A model generated the notes under the pieces. It was not told where the DNA came from and did not search any database. It worked only from the letters and a program-made list of their open reading frames with translations. From positions 22,994-34,719 of the forward strand of contig PLXL01000127.1 in assembly GCA_003153215.1 (NCBI GenBank): 11,726 nucleotides of DNA. The letters run 5' to 3'. The stretch comes from Candidatus Dormiibacterota bacterium. GTDB lineage: Bacteria; Chloroflexota; Dormibacteria; Aeolococcales; Aeolococcaceae. Below are positions 5,630-11,726 of the stretch, piece after piece (within the stretch, counting starts at the first letter, position 1; each line of letters starts with the position of its first letter). A program made the translations under genes and the position numbers.

Positions 5630-6793
5630 TTACCGGCCCGCCGGCGAGTACTCCTCCAGCTCCTTCAGATACCGGGCCCGCTCGGCGTCGCTCAGGAAGG
5701 CGGCCCGGAACGAGTTCCCGGCCAGCTGGAGGAGTTGGGCGTCGTCGATGCCAAGGTCGCGCTGGATGAGCCGGTAGTTGTCGTCGATGTAGCCGCCGAA
5801 GTAGGCGGGGTCGTCGGAGTTGACGGTGACGAGCAGGCCCGCATCGATCATCTCGGGGAGGGGGTGATCCGCCATGCGACCGACCGCCCCCAGGCGCACG
5901 TTGGAGAGCGGGCAGACGGTCAGCGGGACCCGCTCGGCGCGCAGGCGCGCCACCAGGGCCGGGTCCTCCAGGCAACGGTTCCCGTGATCGATGCGGGCGA
6001 CCCGCAGCAGGTCGAGCGCCTCCCAGATGTAACTGGGGGGCCCCTCCTCGCCGGCGTGGGCGACACAGCGGAAGCCCTCGCGGCGGGCGCGATCAAACAG
6101 CTCGACAAACTCCGACGGCGGATGGCCCACCTCGGCGGAGTCCAGCCCCACCGCGACGATGCGATCCCGGTACGGGAGGGCGGACTCCAGGGCCTCCATC
6201 GCCGAAACCGGGCTGCGATCCCGCAGGAAGCACATGATGAGCCGGGTCGAGATGCCGTACCGCTCCTCGCTCGCGGCGAGCACCGACCAGAGACCGTCGA
6301 TGACGGTCGCCATCGGCACCCCGCGCTCGATGTGCGCCTGCGGATCGAAGAAGATCTCGGCGTGGCGGACGCCCTGCGCGCGGGCGCGGTTCAGATAACC
6401 GCTCGCCAGGTCCGCGAAGTCCTCCTCGGTGCGGAGCACGGCCATGGTCTCGAAGTACACGTCGAGGAAGGACTGGAGGTTATGGAATCGGTATCGCGCG
6501 CGCAGCTCTGCCGCATCCGCGTAGGGGAGGGGCAGCCGGTTCCGGTCGGCGACCTCCAGGGCGAGCTCCGGCTCGAGCGTGCCCTCGATGTGGAGGTGCA
6601 GCTCCGCCTTGGGGATGGGAGCCGCTCGGCGATCAGCGATCCGGGGACAATACCCCTTCGGGTGGGGCTGAACGAACCTCGAGCTCGCGGGCAATGCCGT
6701 CGGCGAGCTCGCCGCCAACTTCCCGATGGCGGGGTGCGGGTCGGCGCTCGAGGGGACCCGCCTGGACCGCAATGCGATCATGCTGAGACCCAT
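5630..6793 (-). CDS. Adenine deaminase (adenosine deaminase superfamily)
   Basis: An amidohydrolase with every zinc and catalytic residue of the adenosine/adenine deaminase family: His66 and His68 in AELHLHIEGTLEPEL, His246 and Glu249 in AHAGEEGPP, His270 in RIDHGN, and Asp327/Asp328 in VNSDDPAYFGGY. The text around HAGEEGPPSYIWEALDLL, CPLSN and DDPAYFGG matches the bacterial/fungal adenine aminohydrolase branch (Pseudomonas PA0148 type) rather than E. coli Add, so the likely reaction is adenine to hypoxanthine plus ammonia in purine salvage. Family members start a few residues before PKAELHLH, but here the nearest ATG lies about 60 codons upstream. No ATG, GTG or TTG closer than about 27 codons is in frame. 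The ATG at 6793 has a GGAAGGG ribosome site 9 bases away and is used here. TTG codons at residues 26 and 34 are alternatives, so the low-complexity N-terminal 50 residues are doubtful. Confidence 0.88.
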   Translation of the reverse strand: MGLSMIALRSRRVPSSADPHPAIGKLAASSPTALPASSRFVQPHPKGYCPRIADRRAAPIPKAELHLHIEGTLEPELALEVADRNRLPLPYADAAELRARYRFHNLQSFLDVYFETMAVLRTEEDFADLASGYLNRARAQGVRHAEIFFDPQAHIERGVPMATVIDGLWSVLAASEERYGISTRLIMCFLRDRSPVSAMEALESALPYRDRIVAVGLDSAEVGHPPSEFVELFDRARREGFRCVAHAGEEGPPSYIWEALDLLRVARIDHGNRCLEDPALVARLRAERVPLTVCPLSNVRLGAVGRMADHPLPEMIDAGLLVTVNSDDPAYFGGYIDDNYRLIQRDLGIDDAQLLQLAGNSFRAAFLSDAERARYLKELEEYSPAGR

Positions 6794-6868
6794 GGGGTTT
6801 GCCCTTCCCTAGTGCCACCGGCATGGCCTGAGGTCACGGGCTCGCCCGGGCAGACCTGAGAGCTTGCT

Positions 6869-6873
6869 GGAGG
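6869..6873 (+). promoter_or_regulatory. Shine-Dalgarno site deciding the quinone oxidoreductase start
   Basis: GGAGG, 8 bases before the ATG at 6882. It selects that ATG over the in-frame TTG six codons upstream, which would place the ribosome site inside the coding region. Confidence 0.6.
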
Positions 6874-6881
6874 CGTGGCAG

Positions 6882-7853
6882 ATGAAGGCTGTGGTGTACG
6901 ACCGTCTGGGCGCGGCCGAGGACGTGCTGCGGGTCGTCGATCTCCCCCGGCCGGAGCCGGGGCCCGGCGAGGTGCGGGTGCGGGTCAGCTTCTCCGGGGT
7001 CAACCCCACGGACTGGAAGTCGCGGAGCGGGGCCACGGCCAGGCAGGTCGATGAGTTCCAGATCCCCCACCACGACGGTTCCGGGGTGATCGACGCCGTG
7101 GGACCGGGGGTCGACGAGGACCGGGTGGGGCAGCGCGTCTGGGTCTGGATGGCCGCCGCCGGCAGCCGGTGGGGCACCGCGGCGGAGTGGACGGTGGTCT
7201 CCGACCAGCAGGCGGTGGCGCTGCCCGCGGATGCGTCGCTGGAGCTGGGCGCCAGCCTCGGCGTGCCCGCGGTGACCGCCCACCGCTGCCTCTTCGCCGA
7301 CGGCGACGTGGCCGGGCGCACCGTCCTGGTGGCAGGCGGCGCCGGCGCGGTCGGGCACTTCGCGATCCAGCTGGCCCACCATCGGGGTGCCCAGGTGGTC
7401 ACGACGGTCAGCAGCGCCGCCAAGGCCGAGCTGGCCCGGGCGGCCGGAGCCGACCTGGTGGTCAACTACCGGGAACCGGACGTCCTGGAGAAGATCCGGG
7501 CCTACGCGGAGCGGGTCGACCGGGTGGTGGAGGTCAACCTGGCGGCCAACCTCGCCCTCGATCTCGGCCTCTCGGGCCCGGGCACGGTGGTGTCGGTGTA
7601 CGCGGCCGACACCGCCGATCCCGAGCTGCCGCTCCGGGCCTGCATGGGTGCCAACGTCGTGCTCCGGTTCGTCCTGCTCTACGGCGTGCCGATCACCGAC
7701 CTCCTGCGCGGGGTCAGCGACGTCAGCGCCGCGCTGGAGGCGGGGGCACTCACCGAGCTGCCGGTGCACCGCTTCCCCCTCGAGGAGTGTGCCGCGGCCC
7801 AGGACGCGGTCCAGAGCGGCGCGGTGGGAAAGGTGCTCCTCGACGTCGGCTGA
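6882..7853 (+). CDS. Zinc-free NADPH:quinone oxidoreductase (MDR superfamily)
   Basis: A 323-residue medium-chain dehydrogenase/reductase. The N-terminal catalytic domain starts MKAVVYDRLGAAEDVLRV and has VNPTDWKSRSG (about residues 45-55) and HHDGSGVIDAVG. The Rossmann domain carries VLVAGGAGAVGHFAIQLA, the Ala-x-x-Gly-x-x-Gly NADPH-binding motif, near residue 150. The Cys/His pattern for structural or catalytic zinc is missing, as in the quinone oxidoreductase branch. It would reduce a quinone or an activated alkene with NADPH in the cytosol. It diverges from the adenine deaminase across an 88-bp gap and lies 77 bp upstream of the transmembrane reductase on the same strand, so it may be transcribed with that operon. 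A functional link to it is not shown. The exact substrate cannot be predicted. Confidence 0.88.
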   Translation: MKAVVYDRLGAAEDVLRVVDLPRPEPGPGEVRVRVSFSGVNPTDWKSRSGATARQVDEFQIPHHDGSGVIDAVGPGVDEDRVGQRVWVWMAAAGSRWGTAAEWTVVSDQQAVALPADASLELGASLGVPAVTAHRCLFADGDVAGRTVLVAGGAGAVGHFAIQLAHHRGAQVVTTVSSAAKAELARAAGADLVVNYREPDVLEKIRAYAERVDRVVEVNLAANLALDLGLSGPGTVVSVYAADTADPELPLRACMGANVVLRFVLLYGVPITDLLRGVSDVSAALEAGALTELPVHRFPLEECAAAQDAVQSGAVGKVLLDVG

Positions 7854-7930
7854 GGCCCGCCCCCGCCCGTGAGCGCAGGGCTCGGGCTCGTCAGGGTTCT
7901 GTAAGGGGGGATCCCGGAAACTCCCCTCAG

Positions 7931-9358
7931 ATGCCCACCCGCACCTCCGCCGCCGTGCTCGCTGCGCCCGCCGCTCTGGACGCCCCCTCCTCCGCCGCAA
8001 GCCGACAGGCCCAGCGCGTGCCGCGTCGCTGGGGGCTGCGTCCCCGCGACGTCCTGCTGATCTTCGCCGCCAACGCCCTGCTCATCGTGGGGATGTGGGT
8101 TCGCCACGGGCAGTTCCCGAACCTGACCCACCCGGCGGCGGTGCTCACCGGCGCCGGTCAGGTCGCCGCCCTGCTGGGCACGTACTGCGCGCTGGTGCAG
8201 GTGGTGCTGATGTCGCGCAGCCCGTGGCTGGACGACCTCTTCGGGATCGATCGCATCAGCGGCTGGCACCGCTGGCTCGGCTTCGCCACCGTCTGCCTGA
8301 TCTGCGGTCATGTCGTTCTCACCACCGCCGGTTACGCGATGGCCGATGGCCGCTCCTTCTTCGCCCAGACCTGGGTCTTCCTGACCACCTACCCGTACAT
8401 GCTGATGGCCTACGTCGCGGCAGCCCTCTTCGTGGTCATCGCGGTGACCTCGGTGCGAGCCGCGCGGCGTCGCGTCTCCCACCAGACCTGGCACTTCATC
8501 CATCTCTACGTCTACCTGGCGATCGCGCTCGGCTTTGCGCATCAGCTCACGGCGGGCACCGACTTCGCCGGCGACCCCTGGGCGGTCGGATACTGGCTGG
8601 CGCTCTACGCCGCCGCAGCCGCCCTGGTCATCGCATTCCGGCTGGCGATCCCCATGCGGATGGCGTGGCGCCACCGCCTGCGGGTGCACCACCTGGTGGC
8701 GGAGTCTCCGAACGTCGTCTCCATCTACATCACCGGTCGCAACCTCGGCGAGCTGCCGATGCGCGCCGGCCAGTTCTTCAAATTCCGCTTCGTCACCCGC
8801 GACCTGTGGTGGCGGGTCCACCCCTTCTCCCTCTCGGCGGCGCCGAACGGGAAGTACCTCCGCATCACCGTCAAACAGGTCGGGGACTTCACCCACTCGC
8901 TGAGGCGGCTGCGCCCCGGCACCCCGGTAATCGTGGAGGGCCCGCACGGAGTCTTCACCTCCCTCCGGCGCCGGCGGCCACGGGCGCTGCTGATCGCCGG
9001 AGGGATCGGCATCACCCCGCTCCGAGCCCTCATCGAGGAGATGCCGCAGCGCAAGAATTCGATCGCCCTCCTCTACCGGGCCTCTTCCTGGAACGACGTG
9101 GTCTTCAAGGCGGAGCTGGACCAGCTGGTCGCGGCCCGCGGGGGCATCATCCACTACATCGTCGGGCGGCGCGGCCAGGAGGTGCACCCGCAGCCGTTCG
9201 CCCCGCGATTCCTCACCGCTTCCGTCCCCGACCTCCGGGATCGCGACATCTTCGTCTGCGGGCCGCGGGAGATGGTGGACGCCGTCATCACCAGCCTGCG
9301 CGCGCTCCGTGTCCCGGCGGCTCACGTCCACTGCGAGCGCTTCGCGTTCCTCACCTGA
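7931..9358 (+). CDS. Transmembrane ferric-reductase-like flavohaem NAD(P)H oxidoreductase
   Basis: A 475-residue membrane reductase. An Ala-rich cytosolic tail (1-35) precedes about six helices (roughly 40-58, 76-94, 112-134, 150-172, 187-207 and 219-239). His113 and His127 sit one helix-length apart, and His188/His191 and His204 form a second set, the usual haem-ligand arrangement of the ferric-reductase/NADPH-oxidase membrane domain. A cytosolic ferredoxin-reductase module follows: FAD motif HPFSLS at 297-302, GPHG at 337-340, NAD(P) motif GGIGITP at 357-363 and CGP at 443-445, ending in HCERFAF. It would move electrons from NAD(P)H through FAD and haem across the membrane. The next gene encodes a membrane-anchored FMN carrier, a plausible acceptor. 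The start is the ATG at 7931. No good ribosome site is adjacent: AAGGGGGG lies about 23 bases upstream. The frame is open well upstream but non-coding there. Confidence 0.88.
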   Translation: MPTRTSAAVLAAPAALDAPSSAASRQAQRVPRRWGLRPRDVLLIFAANALLIVGMWVRHGQFPNLTHPAAVLTGAGQVAALLGTYCALVQVVLMSRSPWLDDLFGIDRISGWHRWLGFATVCLICGHVVLTTAGYAMADGRSFFAQTWVFLTTYPYMLMAYVAAALFVVIAVTSVRAARRRVSHQTWHFIHLYVYLAIALGFAHQLTAGTDFAGDPWAVGYWLALYAAAAALVIAFRLAIPMRMAWRHRLRVHHLVAESPNVVSIYITGRNLGELPMRAGQFFKFRFVTRDLWWRVHPFSLSAAPNGKYLRITVKQVGDFTHSLRRLRPGTPVIVEGPHGVFTSLRRRRPRALLIAGGIGITPLRALIEEMPQRKNSIALLYRASSWNDVVFKAELDQLVAARGGIIHYIVGRRGQEVHPQPFAPRFLTASVPDLRDRDIFVCGPREMVDAVITSLRALRVPAAHVHCERFAFLT

Positions 9359-9886
9359 GTGTCCACTGCCATGCCCTTCCGCGCTGCCATCACCCTCGCC
9401 GCCACGGCCATCGGGGTCGTCCTGCTCTTCAGCTTCCGGACCCCGCCCGCGCCGCCGGTCGCCACTCTGACACCGTCCTCGATCTCGTCGTCCAGCCCCA
9501 CGCCCGCTCCCACCGCCACCCCCTCCGGCGCTCCGCCATCGGGCGGCGCCTCGCCGACACCAACGGGGACCAAGAGCGCGACGCCGACGCCGACGGCGAG
9601 CGGGTTCAAGTCGGGATCGTTCACGGGGCAGACCTCCGCGAACCCGTACGGGAACGTGCAGGTGCAGGTGGTGATCTCGGGCGGCAAGATCACCGACGTC
9701 AAGACCATCCAGTACCCGAACGGCCATCAGCAGTCCGTGTTCATCAACGAGCAGGCTCTCCCGATGCTCCGCGGGGAGGTGCTCCAGGCCCAGAGCGCGC
9801 AGATCAACATCATCGGCGGCGCCACCTTCACCAGCGAGAGCTACGCCCAGTCGGTCCAGGCGGCACTGGACGTGGCGCGTGCCTGA
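9359..9886 (+). CDS. Membrane-anchored FMN-binding (flavinylated) protein
   Basis: This begins at the GTG directly after the reductase stop (TGAGTG), or at the ATG at 9371, which gives 171 residues; neither has a clear ribosome site, so translation is probably coupled. Numbered from the ATG, residues 5-22 are a single hydrophobic segment (signal anchor). Residues 23-78 are a flexible Pro/Thr/Ser-rich linker, and 80-168 match the FMN-binding domain of NqrC/RnfG type: YGNVQVQVVISGGKITDV, then GGATFTSESYAQSVQAAL. Thr152 in Gly-Ala-Thr is the position to which ApbE attaches FMN through a phosphodiester bond in NqrC-like proteins. The domain would sit outside the membrane on a tether and shuttle electrons from the upstream reductase. 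ApbE is encoded next, overlapping by 8 bases. Confidence 0.85.
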   Translation: MSTAMPFRAAITLAATAIGVVLLFSFRTPPAPPVATLTPSSISSSSPTPAPTATPSGAPPSGGASPTPTGTKSATPTPTASGFKSGSFTGQTSANPYGNVQVQVVISGGKITDVKTIQYPNGHQQSVFINEQALPMLRGEVLQAQSAQINIIGGATFTSESYAQSVQAALDVARA

Positions 9887-10679
9887 CGCCGGCACGGCAG
9901 AGCATCGGACGGTTTGGGTGGAGCCGGTCATGGGCACCATGGTCACCGTCGACATCCGCGACCCCCACCCCCTGGACCCGGCCGTCGAGGCGGCGACGGA
10001 GACGGCGATCGCCTGGCTCCACGAGGTGGATGCCACGTTCAGCACCTACCAGGACGGCAGCGAGATCAACCGCCTGGGGCGCGGCGAGCTGACCGAGAGC
10101 GAGTGCTCTCCAGAGGTCCGCGAGGTGCTGGGCCTCTGCGCCGAGGTCGAGCGCGGGAGCGGGGGCTGCTTCGACATCCACTGCGGGGGCCGGCTCGATC
10201 CCTCGGGCCTGGTCAAGGGCTGGTCGGTGCAGCGCGCCGCGGAGATGCTGCGGGCGGCTGGTGCCCGCTGCTTCTTCATCGGGGCCGGGGGAGATATCGT
10301 GACCCGCGGGGAGTCCGCTCCCGGCCAGCAGTGGAGGGTGGGCATCCGCCACCCTGAGATCGCCGGCCGGGTCGCCGCGGTGCTCGAGACCGGGGACCTC
10401 GCCATCGCCACCAGCGGGGCGTACGAGCGCGGTGAGCACATCCTCGACCCCCACACCGGACGGGCCCCGGAGGGGCTGCTGAGCATGACCGTGGTCGGCC
10501 CCAGCCTCACCTACGCCGACGCCTTCGCCACCGCCGCGTTCGTGATGGGTGAGCAGGGATTGCACTGGGTGGCGGGGATGGATGGATACGAGGCGCTGGC
10601 GATCACGCCCGACCGCAGAACGGTGTGGACCCCGGGGATGGACGCCCTGCTGGTGCGCGACATTGCACCGGCAATGTGA
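9879..10679 (+). CDS. apbE: FAD:protein FMN transferase (ApbE)
   Basis: A 266-residue ApbE. Recognisable blocks in order: MGTMVTVDI near residue 20, FSTYQDGSEINRLGRGE (the S-x-Y-x-x-x-S-E-I-x-R block), CGGRLDPSGLVKGW, GAGGDIVTRG, ATSGAYERG with HILDPHTGRAP, and DAFATAAFVMG with the Asp/Thr metal ligands. ApbE uses FAD and Mg2+ to transfer FMN to a Thr in (S/G)GAT-type motifs. Its target is almost certainly the FMN-binding protein encoded immediately upstream, whose last 8 bases it overlaps. It starts with GTG at 9879. No lipobox or signal peptide is visible, so unlike many Gram-negative ApbE lipoproteins it appears cytosolic or lacks a recognisable export signal. This is odd if the target domain is extracytoplasmic, unless modification precedes export. 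Confidence 0.92.
   Translation: MPDAGTAEHRTVWVEPVMGTMVTVDIRDPHPLDPAVEAATETAIAWLHEVDATFSTYQDGSEINRLGRGELTESECSPEVREVLGLCAEVERGSGGCFDIHCGGRLDPSGLVKGWSVQRAAEMLRAAGARCFFIGAGGDIVTRGESAPGQQWRVGIRHPEIAGRVAAVLETGDLAIATSGAYERGEHILDPHTGRAPEGLLSMTVVGPSLTYADAFATAAFVMGEQGLHWVAGMDGYEALAITPDRRTVWTPGMDALLVRDIAPAM
10660..10677 (+). other. Perfect 7-bp hairpin at the apbE stop codon
   Basis: ACATTGC (10660-10666), an ACCG loop and GCAATGT (10671-10677) overlap the stop codon of apbE. It may slow 3' exonucleases or contribute to termination of the flavin operon, but there is no T-run after it. The sequence is less GC-rich than its surroundings, which makes chance pairing a little less likely. Confidence 0.35.
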
Positions 10680-10772
10680 CATCAGGGCCGCCGAGTTCCC
10701 ACAGCGGGGCGACAGCGGCGGCGCCACATCGCATGCAATTCGCGGCGACTGGCGCGTTGATGGACGCCCCCC

Positions 10773-10778
10773 TATACT
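10773..10778 (+). promoter_or_regulatory. -10 element of the likely ftsH promoter
   Basis: TATACT (5 of 6 matches to TATAAT) lies in the 251-bp gap between apbE and ftsH, giving a transcription start near 10785 and a leader of about 145 bases. No good -35 box is found 16-18 bases upstream; TTGATG at 10757-10762 is too close (10 bases). The promoter may rely on an activator or on another sigma factor. Confidence 0.45.
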
Positions 10779-10799
10779 CGACTGACCGTACCAGGGGCT

Positions 10800-10834
10800 C
10801 CCCCGCTCGGGGGCGGTGACCGCGGTCCCCGCTC
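10800..10834 (+). other. GC-rich leader hairpins, possibly alternative, before ftsH
   Basis: CCCCC (10800-10804), GCTC and GGGGG (10809-10813) form one stem. CCCCGCTC recurs at 10827-10834, so the same G-run can pair instead with CCCC at 10827-10830, enclosing a small GCGG-TGA-CCGC stem. A perfect palindrome, GACCGCGGTC, lies at 10818-10827. Two exclusive stems in a 5' leader can be a switch, but GC-rich DNA makes such pairings easily by chance. Confidence 0.3.
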
Positions 10835-10895
10835 ATCGTCTTGTCGCCCCTGCGGTGGCGCGGTAGAAGCGAGGGAAGTGGGAGCGCTCGGGACG

Positions 10896-10931
10896 ATGTC
10901 CAGCGGGACTGCGCAGGCGTACCGGTCCTGA
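10896..10931 (+). CDS. Possible 11-codon leader peptide coupled to ftsH
   Basis: ATG at 10896 opens an 11-residue frame (MSSGTAQAYRS) whose TGA (10929-10931) overlaps the ftsH ATG as TGATG. A purine-rich GGGAAGTGGGAG stretch (10873-10884) lies about 11 bases upstream and could serve as its ribosome site, whereas ftsH itself has none. This suggests ribosomes reach ftsH by termination-reinitiation. With only 11 codons, chance cannot be excluded. Confidence 0.35.
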   Translation: MSSGTAQAYRS

Positions 10932-11726
10932 TGTCCACCCGCAAGCAGGTGGCCCTGCTCGGTCTCTGGGCGGCCTTCCTGGCGGTGGTGGTCCTGATCT
11001 ACGTGCAGGTCCGGGACCAGCCGCCGTCCCCGCCCCAGGCCAGCCTGGGGACGCTGACCCAGGCGGTGCTCAACGCCGAGAGCGGGACCGGCGTGCCCCA
11101 GGACCAGATCTCGCTCGACGCCGCCCACCCGGCGATCGTCTCTCCCGACTCAGTGACCTGGTGGGACGCCGCGGGCGGCGAGCACGTGACACCGAACGCG
11201 GATCAGGGCGCGGTCGAGAACATCTTCGCCAGCAACCACTACACGAACTTCACGCCCGAGGGCGGCGTGCCGCTCACCACGCTGCTCTTGGTGCTGGTGC
11301 CGACGCTCATCATCGTGATGGTCATCGTCATCCTCTACTGGCGCCAGGGCGCAGGCGGGCCGGTGGGGCTGCTGCGCTCTCGGACCAAGGCGGTCGCCGG
11401 TGACCAGCCGCTCAGCACCTTCGCCGACGTCGCGGGGTGCGACGACGCCAAGCTCGAGATGGGAGAGCTGGTCGCCTTCCTCCGGGACCCCGACCGGTAC
11501 CGCGACTTGGGGGCCCGGGTGCCCAAGGGAGTGCTCCTGGTCGGGCCGCCGGGCACCGGCAAGACCTTGCTGGCCCGGGCGGTGGCGGGCGAGGCGGACT
11601 GCGCCTTCCTCTCCGTCTCGGGGTCGGAGTTCGTGGAGATGTTCGTGGGGGTGGGCGCGGCGCGGGTGCGCGATCTCTTCAAGAAGGCGAGGAAGTCCGC
11701 CCCGTGCATCGTCTTCGTGGACGAGA
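10931..11726 (+). CDS. ftsH: ATP-dependent zinc metalloprotease FtsH (N-terminal part; 3' end outside window)
   Basis: The first 265 residues of FtsH, the membrane-bound AAA+ protease that degrades misassembled membrane proteins and some regulators. A first membrane helix (about residues 8-25) leads to an extracytoplasmic domain of about 90 residues, then a second helix (115-137). TFADVAGCDDAKLEM starts the AAA+ domain, GPPGTGKT at 205-212 is Walker A, FVGVGAARVRDLF at 238-250 is the pore-loop region, and CIVFVDE at the window edge is Walker B. The second region of homology and the zinc-binding HExxH lie beyond the window. The extracytoplasmic part is diverged from well-known FtsH proteins: I cannot find the usual YSEFL-type opening. 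No Shine-Dalgarno site precedes the ATG; see the leader frame that overlaps it. Confidence 0.93.
   Translation, partial: MSTRKQVALLGLWAAFLAVVVLIYVQVRDQPPSPPQASLGTLTQAVLNAESGTGVPQDQISLDAAHPAIVSPDSVTWWDAAGGEHVTPNADQGAVENIFASNHYTNFTPEGGVPLTTLLLVLVPTLIIVMVIVILYWRQGAGGPVGLLRSRTKAVAGDQPLSTFADVAGCDDAKLEMGELVAFLRDPDRYRDLGARVPKGVLLVGPPGTGKTLLARAVAGEADCAFLSVSGSEFVEMFVGVGAARVRDLFKKARKSAPCIVFVDE

Noticed and set aside
5127..5975. 282-residue minus-strand frame overlapping adenine deaminase and the small gene
   Set aside because: Pro/Arg/Ala-rich throughout and in conflict with the clearly coding adenine deaminase frame on the same strand.
7897..7929. Riboswitch or terminator in the G-rich stretch before the reductase
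   Set aside because: GGGGGGATCCC and CTCCCC can pair in several weak ways, but no known riboswitch core or T-run is visible.
7169..7930. N-terminal extension of the transmembrane reductase into the quinone oxidoreductase gene
   Set aside because: The frame is open only because of GC bias. It overlaps the NADPH-binding domain of the oxidoreductase, and the reductase's own first helix follows the ATG at 7931.
7679..10045. 788-residue minus-strand open frame opposite the reductase and FMN protein
   Set aside because: Composition is Arg/Gly/Asp/His-rich with no domain, as expected for the shadow of a GC-rich gene. The plus strand carries unambiguous motifs throughout.

Overview
This is a very GC-rich bacterial window with dense coding, ATGA/GTGA stop-start overlaps and frequent GTG starts. 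Several proteins resemble actinobacterial families: the amino-acid racemase is close to the Amycolatopsis N-acylamino-acid racemase as I remember it, and the ribbon-helix-helix plus DUF4097 pair is a familiar actinobacterial arrangement. A high-GC actinobacterium, or a member of a related terrestrial lineage such as Chloroflexota/Dormibacterota, fits best. The sequence alone does not settle the phylum. I see no rRNA, tRNA, CRISPR, transposase or phage gene.

Left end (1-1893). A minus-strand group holds a small secreted protein (1408-1632), a ribbon-helix-helix (HicB/Arc-like) regulator (853-1392) and a DUF4097 beta-repeat protein (1-773) that runs off the window. The regulator has a well-formed -35/-10 promoter placed so that transcription should begin at its ATG, giving a leaderless mRNA. 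Three 8-bp boxes at 11-bp spacing cover that promoter. They look like an autoregulatory operator.

Deracemisation operon (1894-5098). Three plus-strand genes overlap by 4 bases each: an N-acylamino-acid racemase of the enolase superfamily, a GNAT acyltransferase and an M20 metallo-deacylase. The set matches the known logic for one-way D- to L-amino-acid conversion: N-acylate the D-amino acid, racemise the N-acyl form, then hydrolyse the L-form.

Middle (5099-7853). A short uncharacterised gene and an adenine deaminase lie on the minus strand. A zinc-free NADPH:quinone oxidoreductase diverges from the deaminase on the plus strand.

Flavin electron-transfer operon (7931-10679). A six-helix, probably haem-binding transmembrane reductase with FAD and NAD(P) domains is followed without gaps by a membrane-anchored FMN-binding protein and by ApbE, the flavin transferase. 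ApbE would attach FMN to the Thr of the Gly-Ala-Thr motif in the anchored protein. Together they could carry electrons from cytosolic NAD(P)H across the membrane to an extracytoplasmic acceptor that is not encoded here.

Right end (10680-11726). A 251-bp leader has a strong -10 element, GC-rich hairpins that may be mutually exclusive and a possible 11-codon leader peptide. It precedes ftsH, whose N-terminal two membrane segments and the start of its AAA+ domain are in the window.
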